A DNA stretch of 64,000 nt. Origin: Phycisphaerae bacterium. Lineage in GTDB: Bacteria; Planctomycetota; Phycisphaerae; UBA1845. Below the pieces are notes generated by a model that did no database searches, was not told where the DNA came from, and worked only from the letters and a program-made list of their open reading frames with translations. This document shows, piece by piece, positions 54,651 through 62,881 of this stretch (positions within the stretch are counted from its first letter, which is position 1; every line of letters begins with the position of its first letter). The position numbers and the translations under genes are program-made. The stretch spans positions 52,152 through 116,151 of the forward strand of contig JANQQK010000023.1 in assembly GCA_028289375.1 (NCBI GenBank), written 5' to 3'.

Positions 54651-56345
54651 ATGACAGTGGCATCGGGTGGTGTTTCGACGGCGGGGGCGGGTTTCTTTTC
54701 ACAACATGAGGGCATGCTCGAAGCAGCGGTTCAGGCGCTGTCGACGCGCACATACAAGACGCCGTTTCCGGAGATTCCGAGCGGCAAGATCTACGGAGAG
54801 ACGGCGGCCGCAGATGGTCAGACGGCGTTTGATGGGTACCTGAATGCGTCGTTCGTACTGGATCAGCCAGGCTCGGACGGTGAGATCGGGGATGAACAAT
54901 CACCGTTTGGTATGGCGCTTGGCGTGCGGTACCCGCGATCGGATGTGAATGCGCTTGTCAGCGCAGGACGTGCGGCGATGGCGCATTGGCGGAACGCGTC
55001 GATCGAGACCCGCAGCGGCGTTTGCCTTGAAATCCTGCATCGGTTGAACAAACGCAGTTTCGAGTTGGCCCATGCGGTCATGCACACGACCGGCCAGGGC
55101 TTCATGATGTCGTTTCAGGCAGGCGGGCCTCACGCGCAGGATCGTGGGCTTGAGGCGTTGGCGTGTGCCTATCGGGAGATGACGCACGTTCCTTCGGAGG
55201 TGGCTTGGGAGAAACGGATCAGCAAGACCGATACCGAGACGTATGCCAAGACGCAGCGAATCGTGCCTCGGGGCGTGGCCGCAATTGTTGGATGCTCAAC
55301 ATTTCCGACGTGGAACACCTACCCTGCGCTCTTCGCCAATCTGGCGACGGGGAACGCCGTCGTCATCAAGCCGCACGCGGGGGCGATTCTGCCATTGGCC
55401 ATTACGGTGAAGATCGCCCGCGACGTATTGAACGAAGCGGGTTTTGATCCAAACCTCGTGACGCTACTGGTGGATACGGCGGACGCACCTGAAACGAAGC
55501 AATTGGTCACGCACGATGACGTTCGCATTGTGGATTACACGGGCAGCACGTCGTTTGGGTCGTGGATCGAGGAGAACGCAACACAGGCGGCCGTCTTCAC
55601 TGAGAAGGCCGGTGTGAACTGCGTCGTGCTGGACAGCGTCGATGATCTGAAACGCGTGGCTGAAAATCTGGCGTTTTCGATTTGCCTGTACTCCGGACAG
55701 ATGTGCACGTCGCCGCAGAACGTTTTCGTTCCCGCAGACGGCATTCGTGTCGGTAGCGAAACCGTGGGCTTCGAGGACGTCGCGCAGGCCATCGTTGGAG
55801 CCATCGACAAGCTGCTTGGCGATCCAAAGATGGCGTGTGAGATTCTCGGGGCGATTCAGAGCGAAGCGACGGTCACACGGATTGAGAAGGCGGCTGGTGC
55901 GCTGAAGGTTCTCCGGCCATCAAACACCATCGAGCATCCGATGCATGCGGGGGCGCGTATCCACTCGCCACTCGTGCTGCAGGCGACATCGTCCGACCCT
56001 GAGGTCTTCATGAAGGAGTGGTTCGGGCCAATCGTGTGCCTGATTGCGACGTCGGACACATCCGAGAGCATCGAACTGGCCAGTCGGGTGGCTCGCGAGT
56101 CGGGATCCATCACCGGGTTGCTGCACACGACAGATCCAACCATTGAATCCAACGCGGTGGCGGCATTGACGGATGTCGGCGTGCCCGTGTGCGTGAATCT
56201 CGCGGGTCAGAAGCTCGTGAATCATGCCTCGGCGTTCAGCGATTTCCACGTGTCGGGATTGAATGTCTCAGGGAACGCGACCTTCTGTGACAGCGCGTTT
56301 GTCGCCAACCGATTTCGTACGGTGCAGGTGTGTCGACCTGCGTGA
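54651..56345 (+). CDS. paaN: Aldehyde dehydrogenase-like protein, PaaN type
   Basis: A 564-residue protein of the aldehyde dehydrogenase superfamily, close to the PaaN group (TIGR02288). It has an atypical N-terminus (SQHEGMLEAAVQALSTRTY), then GVAAIVGCSTFPTWNTYP and TGNAVVIKPHAGAILPL (NAD site Lys). The catalytic Glu is in AAVFTEKAGVNCVVL and the catalytic Cys in YSGQMCTSPQNVFVP (about residue 349). PaaN-type proteins are linked to phenylacetate or other CoA-bound aromatic breakdown, but no other paa gene is nearby. The substrate is therefore open. Confidence 0.78.
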   Translation: MTVASGGVSTAGAGFFSQHEGMLEAAVQALSTRTYKTPFPEIPSGKIYGETAAADGQTAFDGYLNASFVLDQPGSDGEIGDEQSPFGMALGVRYPRSDVNALVSAGRAAMAHWRNASIETRSGVCLEILHRLNKRSFELAHAVMHTTGQGFMMSFQAGGPHAQDRGLEALACAYREMTHVPSEVAWEKRISKTDTETYAKTQRIVPRGVAAIVGCSTFPTWNTYPALFANLATGNAVVIKPHAGAILPLAITVKIARDVLNEAGFDPNLVTLLVDTADAPETKQLVTHDDVRIVDYTGSTSFGSWIEENATQAAVFTEKAGVNCVVLDSVDDLKRVAENLAFSICLYSGQMCTSPQNVFVPADGIRVGSETVGFEDVAQAIVGAIDKLLGDPKMACEILGAIQSEATVTRIEKAAGALKVLRPSNTIEHPMHAGARIHSPLVLQATSSDPEVFMKEWFGPIVCLIATSDTSESIELASRVARESGSITGLLHTTDPTIESNAVAALTDVGVPVCVNLAGQKLVNHASAFSDFHVSGLNVSGNATFCDSAFVANRFRTVQVCRPA

Positions 56346-56430
56346 TGGTGTGTGTCGGTTGTGATCGCCCTAATGCAATCCGACGCACGGCTGCGCAGTT
56401 GTCGACGCGTCAGGCTGATTAGGCATCGGC

Positions 56431-57321
56431 ATGGCGTCTGATCAGCAAGAACCAACCGTGGTGTTCCGTTCGCACTCGCGCCGCCAATGCCGCGAAGTGT
56501 GTCTCGTTCTGTCATCTGCCAACATCCAGTTTGTTCATCGGGTCCACGGTGGTGAGCATTTCGTCGTCGTGTCAACGCCTGATGTCGCGCTGGCTGCGTC
56601 TGAAATCGACAGCTATCTGCGCGAAAACGAGGAACGTCCGCAGAAGTCGCTCGCCTATCGGGTTCGGCCCGGTGCCGTGGCCGGGGTCGTTGGGTACGTG
56701 GCGGTCATCCTGATCGCCGATGTGCTCAAGACGACCCGTGCCTTCGGCATTGAGTGGTTTCATGTCGGAAAGACCGACGCGCTGGCCATCCAATCGGGCG
56801 CATGGTGGCGAGCGGTGACGGCGCTGACGTTGCATGCGGATGCAACCCATCTGATCGGCAACGCCTGTGTCGGCGGACTCTTCGGCTGGTTCGCGGGGCA
56901 ATTGTTCGGTCCCGGCGTCGCCTGGCTGGCGATCCTGCTGTGCGGAACGGCTGGCAACCTCGTGAATGGCCTGATGAGGGATCGCCCGCACACGTCCATC
57001 GGTGCATCAACGGCGGTCTTTGCGGCGTTGGGACTCATCGCTGCGTTTGTCTGGCTTCGCAAACGCGAAATCGACACCATCCTGCTGCGACGCTGGTCTC
57101 CCCTTGTCGGTGCGGTCGTGCTCTTCGGATACCTTGGGACCGGGGGTGCGCGAACCGACGTGTTGGCGCACGTCTTCGGAATGATCTGTGGGCTTGTCGG
57201 CGGAATCGTCCTCGGCGCGTTTCATCATCGCCTGCGGTTGGACCGATGGCAGTGGCCTGCGGGGGTGGCGATCGGTGTCATTTTGGTCGGCTGCTGGACT
57301 TTGGCGATTCGCAATGCATGA
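56431..57321 (+). CDS. Rhomboid-family intramembrane serine protease
   Basis: A 296-residue membrane protein. A soluble N-terminal domain of about 75 residues (VVFRSHSRRQCREVCLVLSS) resembles the DUF2007-like input domain seen on some rhomboids. Six helices follow. LHADATHLIGNACVGGLFGW carries the His and Asn of the rhomboid oxyanion region, SIGASTAVFAALG carries the catalytic Ser (about residue 191), and DVLAHVFGMICGL carries the catalytic His (about 247). It cleaves membrane helices of unknown partners. It is the last recognisable core gene before the tRNA-Gly fragment. Confidence 0.9.
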   Translation: MASDQQEPTVVFRSHSRRQCREVCLVLSSANIQFVHRVHGGEHFVVVSTPDVALAASEIDSYLRENEERPQKSLAYRVRPGAVAGVVGYVAVILIADVLKTTRAFGIEWFHVGKTDALAIQSGAWWRAVTALTLHADATHLIGNACVGGLFGWFAGQLFGPGVAWLAILLCGTAGNLVNGLMRDRPHTSIGASTAVFAALGLIAAFVWLRKREIDTILLRRWSPLVGAVVLFGYLGTGGARTDVLAHVFGMICGLVGGIVLGAFHHRLRLDRWQWPAGVAIGVILVGCWTLAIRNA

Positions 57322-57628
57322 AACTGTCGCCATCGGTTCAACGAGGCCTGCGACCATTCACTGGCGACATCGAGATTGTTGTCGCGTTCCCCAGAGCATT
57401 CTTCACCGGCGGCGACGTAACTGGCTGCCCCCCGAACAACGGGCAAACTCGAACTCCATTCGTACAAGCCCGACAGCAACCGCCTGATTTTCTGATATTC
57501 GCGGCGCGAAACAGTACGAGCAGGCGGTATGACACGGAAGCCACCACCGGGAAACGTGACGACTCTAAGTGCGTGCCAAAGCCGATGTTATGCGAAGATA
57601 AGCGACAAGATGCGATTGTGTGCAAGAA
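57322..57628. other. Intergenic region left of the attachment site, no gene seen
   Basis: About 300 bases between the rhomboid gene and the tRNA-Gly fragment. No frame shows a convincing start, domain or amino-acid pattern. It includes CTGGCTGCCCCCCGAACAACGG near 57420 but no clear terminator. It is probably ordinary flank or eroded sequence at the edge of the island. Confidence 0.5.
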
Positions 57629-57675
57629 AGCGGGCGACGCGACTCGAACGCGCAACATTCAGCTTGGAAGGCTGA
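57629..57675 (-). other. 3' fragment of tRNA-Gly(UCC), candidate attachment site
   Basis: Read on the minus strand, the sequence holds an anticodon arm TCAGC-CTTCCAA-GCTGA with anticodon TCC, a short variable loop and a T arm GCGCG-TTCGAGT-CGCGT. It ends with the 3' acceptor strand CGCCCGC and discriminator T at 57629, as in bacterial tRNA-Gly. The expected 5' acceptor strand (GCGGGCG) and D arm are missing on the right-hand side. A 3'-terminal tRNA piece of about 45 bases is the usual duplicated core left by tyrosine integrases. Orientation places the inserted element to the right of 57675. Confidence 0.7.
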
Positions 57676-57700
57676 CGAGCACGAATCGCAACCTTATGCG

Positions 57701-57862
57701 AATCCAACCACTTACGATCCGAGTAGTGACGGCTTGGTGGATAGCTTGGCGGAACCGGTGCAAATCGATAAGCAGCTTGCTCAAATAATCGACTCTTGGT
57801 CAAGACTCCCGGAATGCATTCGCACGGCCATCACTACCTTGGTGGACGTGTCGGTGCCATGA
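57701..57862 (+). pseudogene. Detached C-terminal coding tail, possibly from an element integrase
   Basis: A plus-strand frame reads through the tRNA fragment and then encodes LVDSLAEPVQIDKQLAQIID followed by SWSRLPECIRTAITTLV before a stop at 57862. From memory, W..LP..IR..I..LV is a common ending of planctomycete recombinase-linked genes next to tRNA attachment sites. No catalytic part is present here. It may be the tail of an integrase whose body lies at the other end of the island. No start or ribosome site is evident. Confidence 0.35.
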
Positions 57863-58183
57863 TCTTCCGAAGCCGTCATTTAACTTGCACCATACCCTTC
57901 CGGGGATTTTGGAACATCTCATTGACGAGAGTACCTCAACGACTGATGCAAGGAGCAGTCTCGAGGAGAATCAGTAATCCGGACATCTCACCGCCCGTCG
58001 TTGTGAAAACGCACTGGCTGGCACAGGGCAAGATTGCAAATCAGCAGCCGCTGACCATCACTTCCGATCGACGAGCAATGGATCAACCCGCTTTCAAAAG
58101 CGCTCCATGTCGACGTGCAGACAGGAAAACACTGGCCAATTGGGACGCCAGCCGCGAAACAACGAAACCACCATCGCGCCAAC
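57863..58183. other. Island-edge intergenic region, no gene seen
   Basis: About 320 bases between the detached coding tail and the PGDYG-like gene. Open frames exist on the plus strand but have no recognisable start signal or protein-like composition. No terminator with a clear T run was found. Confidence 0.45.
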
Positions 58184-58567
58184 CTAATCGTCAGGCTCGT
58201 AAAGGCGCTCAAACTTTTCTCTGCCTATGCAATAGGCATCTGTCCCATCCTCGTTATTAGCGACGATGTAATCACCAGAACCATATCTGGAGCGGCCCTC
58301 CTTCGTAGCAATCCAACCAGCCTGAGCGGCTTGCTTGGCCCAAACAGGCGTAATCTTCACGAAGATCCCGGGGTGCGTCTCACGATAGGTTCTACGGAAC
58401 ACATCTGCGTCAACCGTATACACGTCACCTCCGTTGTTGACCAACCAATCACCCTTCTTACAACGCTGGACTGCCCCCCATTTCACATAGCTGAACCCAT
58501 CCGTGTCCAAGCTGAGTTGAACCGCCGTTACGTAATTTCCCTGTTTTCTGCGATATCGCGTGCACAT
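58184..58567 (-). CDS. Small PGDYG-like protein with two related modules
   Basis: A 127-residue soluble protein. The first half (YRRKQGNYVTAVQ, then KKGDWLVNNGGDVYTVDADV and FRRTY) follows the YRKKP...GDW(I/L)V...Y...F..TY pattern known from small phage proteins. The second half (GWIATKEGRSRYGSGDYIVA, then YCIGREKFERLYE) repeats the GDY(I)V...F..LY theme, as in the PGDYG family. No catalytic motif is seen. It lies 65 bases downstream of the patatin gene on the same strand and is the last gene of the accessory set. It may act as a sensor, inhibitor or partner of the phospholipase. Confidence 0.65.
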   Translation of the reverse strand: MCTRYRRKQGNYVTAVQLSLDTDGFSYVKWGAVQRCKKGDWLVNNGGDVYTVDADVFRRTYRETHPGIFVKITPVWAKQAAQAGWIATKEGRSRYGSGDYIVANNEDGTDAYCIGREKFERLYEPDD

Positions 58568-58632
58568 TACACTAGTTTACGGCTCAAGTTAGCGTTAAAG
58601 CAAGACTTCTAACTGGGGCTACCTGGCTTGCC

Positions 58633-59790
58633 TCAAAGGTCGAACTGCTCTGAGAATAAATCCTCACCAATCGCGCTTGTCGCTTTGGCGACGCCCAATG
58701 CGTAAAGTTCCGACATGTTCCCCGGATCATCCATGCTGCATAATTCCTTGACTCTATCTCGCGAAATGTCCGGCGTGAGTCCCAGCACCACATCCTCCGA
58801 CAATTCTACGTCGTACCGCAGGTACGTCAACGCAGGCGAACCGCATATCAAGTCTCGATCAAGATCGCCCATCTCGCTGTCGATTCTCCTTGCCGTTGGA
58901 CTCTGCGACATCCACTGAAGCATCGTTTCTTGTAGATCGGCACAGTCCAACATCAATGCAAGCAACGACTTGACAGTGTGCTCGGCCGCAATCCACGAGC
59001 TGGATACGTCTGCACTGATCATCCCCGTCCCCAAAGAAAGCAGAAAGAGCTTGTCACGCCCCAAAGGCCAACGCATATTATATCCATCAATCGTCGCGTA
59101 CATTAAAGCCTGAAGCGATGGATTATTAAATGGACTAATCCCACCATCAACGAAATCCCCTGAAACCACATTGCCAACACCAGACGAGGATATATCGATT
59201 TTCTCAGGTTCAAAATAGTGCGGCGCTGCGGCCGACGCCCGCACTACTTGCCAAAGCGGATACCTGCCATTGCCGATCACGCCGCCCTCGCGATCCTGAT
59301 AATACTTCCCTCTCGGATTGTTGCTTATCGGCCACGGACTCCCTGTATCCAGGCGTTTTGTCATAATCAACAAACCGGTTAAGATGGCCTCGCTGCCGAG
59401 CGTAGCGCCCTCCCCAAGCAGATTCTTCAGTTCGTCCGTGAGTTTATCTTTGCTGTACCGCGCTCGAAGAAAACCCAGACGAAACAGCGATCTTTCGAAG
59501 ACCGACCCCGCGAGCTGCATGTATTTTTGTTTCAAGTATTTGACCTGCATGCCCATTGCGAGTCCGGCCGCAATTATCGCTCCCGTCGACGTACCGGCAA
59601 TCAGGTCAAAGTAGTCAGATAGGCGAAAATCATCAGCGTCACCATACCGCTTCCTCAAGACAGCCTCGACTCTCTCAAGCATGCCAAGCGTGAGAATGCC
59701 TCGAACGCCACCTCCATCGAGGGCAAGAATGCGCTTCGGCGAACCATCTCTCTCAAAATGCTCCAGAAGAGTACGCTTTCGGTAAGACAT
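58633..59790 (-). CDS. Patatin-like phospholipase
   Basis: A 385-residue serine lipase. The oxyanion motif is ILALDGGGVRGILTL (about 20-34), the catalytic Ser is in GTSTGAIIAAGL (about 67), and the catalytic Asp is in GDFVDGGISPFNNPS (about 216). A C-terminal part of about 110 residues (VKSLLALMLDCADLQETMLQ) follows. The ATG at 59790 has AAGGAG 8 bases upstream. No signal peptide is visible, so it is cytosolic. Patatins of similar size act as membrane-degrading effectors in several bacterial defence systems such as CapV in CBASS. The gene is 52 bases downstream of the TIR/TPR-like gene. Confidence 0.9.
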   Translation of the reverse strand: MSYRKRTLLEHFERDGSPKRILALDGGGVRGILTLGMLERVEAVLRKRYGDADDFRLSDYFDLIAGTSTGAIIAAGLAMGMQVKYLKQKYMQLAGSVFERSLFRLGFLRARYSKDKLTDELKNLLGEGATLGSEAILTGLLIMTKRLDTGSPWPISNNPRGKYYQDREGGVIGNGRYPLWQVVRASAAAPHYFEPEKIDISSSGVGNVVSGDFVDGGISPFNNPSLQALMYATIDGYNMRWPLGRDKLFLLSLGTGMISADVSSSWIAAEHTVKSLLALMLDCADLQETMLQWMSQSPTARRIDSEMGDLDRDLICGSPALTYLRYDVELSEDVVLGLTPDISRDRVKELCSMDDPGNMSELYALGVAKATSAIGEDLFSEQFDL

Positions 59791-59842
59791 AACGCAGACT
59801 CCTTCAAACTGAATACGTCGAGAAATGACGCAATTCTGCAAA

Positions 59843-61267
59843 CTACCGCTTCAGGCAGTCTTCAAACTCATTTACGATCCGCTCCACCAACTCCGTACGG
59901 AACCCCAAGGATGCAAACAACACCAATTGTCCCTTGGCTGCATCCCACGCAAACGGACTGTTTCGCGGTACAGCATTCAGGTAAGAATTGACTACACGCT
60001 GCTCATTCTCTGATTCGTCCAAGAAGAGAAGATCTGCACGACTTACTGCAGCCCACATGCGGTCGGAACTACTTTCATCCCCCGCTCGCATTTCTGAATC
60101 AACCCGAAAGCCTACAGTAGTTCGAAAGGCAGCTACAATATCTTGAATTCTGTTCTTAAATCGCATCGCTTCTTCATCACTATCGAAGGCGTCGACCCAA
60201 TCAGCATCGCGCGACAACTCAATCAGAATGGCAGCCATTTGAATCGCTGCCAAACCAGACCAAAAATGATTCAGATCAGCTGCGTACGCCTCGACATATG
60301 CCTCAAATGCCTGAACCGCCCCACGGTTCATTGCCTTGCGTCGTCGTTCTCTCAGGCTTTGACACTTCTCGAACCCACCTCGCCATCGCGTCTTTTGATT
60401 TCGCGCCTTAAGCGCTAGCGCTTCGACGCGCTTGGAACCACTTAAATGCCTTGAATTGAGCGCATTTGCAATCGCCTGATCTGATCTCGTAAGTAACTCT
60501 GATTTCTGTGACGCGCTACTAATTGACAGTCGCTGATAAATGTTTGCGAGGGCGAGGTTTGCATCCACATCCTCAGCGTGCCATTTCACGAGGTGCTCAA
60601 ACGTGGCTCGAGCGCCGCCAAAGTCCTTCATGATCCACTGAGCATTTCCAATGCACCTCAGTTTCCCGTACTCATAGCGATCCCCAAGCGATGCTTCAAA
60701 AAACGATCTCAAATCTTCAACTGACTTCTTGGCCGCCGCAAGCTCTACCTCTTGGGAGAACTTAAGCGGAATCACATCGACCTGACTGCCATCAACTGGC
60801 GTAAGCCTCGGAAGCATCTGAAAAACAGGACTATCCGTTCTCCTTGCTGATACACGACTCGCTTTGATCATTTCAGCTAACGGTTCTATGGACGAAGACG
60901 GGGCGGCAAGTTCATAATTCAGGTAGCGATCCGTCAGCAGATCGAATGGAGTGGTATCTGCCGTAGGATCCCCCTTTATCAGAATTGTGCTCTTCTCCCG
61001 TAAAGAATGCCGGATTCCCAGTTCATAAAATACGTTTGCGTTACGAATCGTAATGTCACATATCACGACATCGGCCTCAAGGATAAGACTGAACATATCC
61101 TCCCGAATGTTCCCCGCCTCAACGACGTCCGTCGTCGTGCCGCCTCCACAGCCTGCTTGCTCGATCGCAATCGCGATCAGATCACGATCAATCCTGTCGA
61201 AATCAATCTGCTTGCCAGCGGAGTCACAGTGTACTCCAAAGGGGCGAATGACAAATGCCCGCGCCAT
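59843..61267 (-). CDS. TIR/deoxyribosyltransferase-like protein with TPR/TRAFs-binding-type repeats
   Basis: A 474-residue cytosolic protein. Residues 1-130 form a Rossmann-like nucleoside-deoxyribosyltransferase/TIR-related domain: ARAFVIRPFGVHCDSAG, IREDMFSLILEADVVICDIT and NANVFYELGIRHSL (with the YELG glutamate). Residues about 170-470 are helical repeats of the TPR/DUF4071 (MAP3K TRAFs-binding-like) kind, for example WIMKDFGGARATFEHLVKWH and ALALKARNQKTRWRGGFEK. The ATG at 61267 begins the conserved domain. Such fusions recur near defence effectors and may bind or cleave a nucleotide and signal through the repeats. This function is inferred. Confidence 0.75.
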   Translation of the reverse strand: MARAFVIRPFGVHCDSAGKQIDFDRIDRDLIAIAIEQAGCGGGTTTDVVEAGNIREDMFSLILEADVVICDITIRNANVFYELGIRHSLREKSTILIKGDPTADTTPFDLLTDRYLNYELAAPSSSIEPLAEMIKASRVSARRTDSPVFQMLPRLTPVDGSQVDVIPLKFSQEVELAAAKKSVEDLRSFFEASLGDRYEYGKLRCIGNAQWIMKDFGGARATFEHLVKWHAEDVDANLALANIYQRLSISSASQKSELLTRSDQAIANALNSRHLSGSKRVEALALKARNQKTRWRGGFEKCQSLRERRRKAMNRGAVQAFEAYVEAYAADLNHFWSGLAAIQMAAILIELSRDADWVDAFDSDEEAMRFKNRIQDIVAAFRTTVGFRVDSEMRAGDESSSDRMWAAVSRADLLFLDESENEQRVVNSYLNAVPRNSPFAWDAAKGQLVLFASLGFRTELVERIVNEFEDCLKR

Positions 61268-61383
61268 TGTTGAACTACCTTGCTCGTAACAAAATCCACA
61301 CACACGTTAAACAAATATATTTCTTCAATGCAGATGCCCGTGCGTCATCGCCGTCGAACATCACGGAAACTGACAAGCCAACC

Positions 61384-62370
61384 TCATTCCTGCTCTCGCC
61401 CCTCGATGACGGGAAGAAAGTAAGCATGAAGTTGCACACAATCGCGACTAGGCATCTTCGTCACACGATGAATACTTGGTACATATCTGTCTTGCCGACT
61501 ACTTGAGGTCATTGACACCCATCGGATTTTTGGAAAACGCCAGCACATGCATTCCCGAATTTGACGAACAAGCTCTTCCATCCACGACTCTTCTGCGTCA
61601 GGATTAACGTTCCGCCAAAAGGCGAATAGATCTACCAGTTTGGTTCCTTTGGGGATGCTAGGTTGCCCAAACAATTGCGGGCAGAACTTGTCCGTGTCCA
61701 CCGCGCGAACTTCCTGAGTTATTAGTTCTCGATGCTCAATGCTGACTTCAGCTGAATCTGCCTCCTTAAGTCGCTGCGTGACGATTCCAGGTACCTCCAG
61801 AGTCATGGAATCGAACGATGGCCATGTGTCGTCCGGTTCCGCGACGGGGGGAGGTGCCGCATCCCTCAGCTTTGCTCCCAGATCCTTCGACATACTGCCG
61901 ATATGTGGCGAATCCGCCGCAAGTTCGGGAGCGATAGCTTGGCCAAGACCAGGAAAAAATTCCGGGTCCGTCAGAAGCGAGATAACGAAACCGCGGACGC
62001 TTTCCTGCTCGTGTACCAGCACGCGCACGCTGTCTGTGTAGACTTTGGGGACATCGCTTGAACACTGGAACACGATAACCCGCGTGTTCGGGACTCTCTC
62101 AGGATCTGTTGCAAGCCCGCACTCGTACATGCAGAATGACCAGTCCTCGTCGTGTGTTGTGTAGACAAGTAAGAGGACACCCGCCTCTGCCAACTTCGAA
62201 CCGATCTCGGTGTTTAGCGAGCCTCCGGGTGCTGGAGCAGCTTCAGCCATCGACGAACAGAAAATCTCGATTCGTCCAAGACACCTCTCGGAGAGAAAGC
62301 CATATAGTACCTTCGCCAGGTCGTCATCCTTGTGCTTATGGCTGATGAATACAAGCGGTTTTGCGCTCAT
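61384..62370 (-). CDS. TIR-domain protein
   Basis: A 328-residue cytosolic protein. The TIR domain (residues 1-about 150) has the first strand PLVFISHKHKDDDLAKVLYG, the loop PGGSLNTEIGSKLAEAGVLL and the catalytic-Glu region DEDWSFCMYECGLATD (Glu near residue 82). TIR domains with this Glu commonly cleave NAD+ or make cyclic ADP-ribose signals. Residues about 150-328 show no recognised domain but include a Trp-rich stretch (FWRNVNPDAEESWMEELVRQ). The ATG at 62370 has GGAG 6 bases upstream. It lies 116 bases upstream of the TIR/TPR-like gene, same strand. Confidence 0.88.
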   Translation of the reverse strand: MSAKPLVFISHKHKDDDLAKVLYGFLSERCLGRIEIFCSSMAEAAPAPGGSLNTEIGSKLAEAGVLLLVYTTHDEDWSFCMYECGLATDPERVPNTRVIVFQCSSDVPKVYTDSVRVLVHEQESVRGFVISLLTDPEFFPGLGQAIAPELAADSPHIGSMSKDLGAKLRDAAPPPVAEPDDTWPSFDSMTLEVPGIVTQRLKEADSAEVSIEHRELITQEVRAVDTDKFCPQLFGQPSIPKGTKLVDLFAFWRNVNPDAEESWMEELVRQIRECMCWRFPKIRWVSMTSSSRQDRYVPSIHRVTKMPSRDCVQLHAYFLPVIEGREQE

Positions 62371-62529
62371 GCTATACTCCATATGCAAGCACAACACCTA
62401 GGCCGCAAAGTGAGTGCCGTAACTCTATTAGCCCGTTGCGAGATGAGTCCTCTGGTCGACCAGTACTGTGCGACAATGATTCATTACATTTCCATGATCA
62501 AAACGACTCAACCAACACCCGAACGAACC

Positions 62530-62838
62530 TCATAACAGCTTGCCGACGAGTTTCACGGCCCGAGCTATACAATTGATAGTGTCCACGACATCTTGAATAC
62601 TACTCATGGACTTCCTGATCGCGCCAGACGCCTGCTGAATTCCCACTGCGGCCTCACGATACTCATCGGAAGCTTGGTCGAGACTGGCATCGATTAGCTC
62701 CGCAATCTGGTTTCGCAACGCCATTTGCTGAGCTACAAGTTCTTTGACAGCCTCTTTATCTGGTGCCTTCCGGATCAGCACACTTATGTCGTCTACAACA
62801 TCGAGGAGCTCTTGCCCCAATGGTTTGATGTCAGGCAT
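62530..62838 (-). CDS. Small helical protein of unknown function
   Basis: A 102-residue protein, nearly all alpha-helical with heptad-like hydrophobic spacing (LGQELLDVVDDISVLIRKA, LRNQIAELIDASLDQASDEY, IQDVVDTINCIARAVKLVGK). The ATG at 62838 is preferred because GGAG lies 9 bases upstream. An ATG at 62889 would give 119 residues and overlap the lipoprotein stop by 8 bases. No signal peptide or membrane helix is evident. I do not recognise a family. It probably forms a bundle or pairs with the lipoprotein or TIR protein encoded next to it. Confidence 0.6.
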   Translation of the reverse strand: MPDIKPLGQELLDVVDDISVLIRKAPDKEAVKELVAQQMALRNQIAELIDASLDQASDEYREAAVGIQQASGAIRKSMSSIQDVVDTINCIARAVKLVGKLL

Positions 62839-62881
62839 TCGCAAAATCTCCAGATCTCGTCTCTGAGCCCATCCGACCCTT

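Noticed and set aside
57629..57702. Complete tRNA-Gly gene on the minus strand
   Set aside because: The 5' acceptor strand and D arm cannot be found to the right of the anticodon arm, so only a 3' fragment is supported.
57796..58260. Plus-strand frame of about 154 codons across the start of the PGDYG-like gene's end
   Set aside because: No ribosome site, irregular composition, and overlap with the better-supported minus-strand gene.
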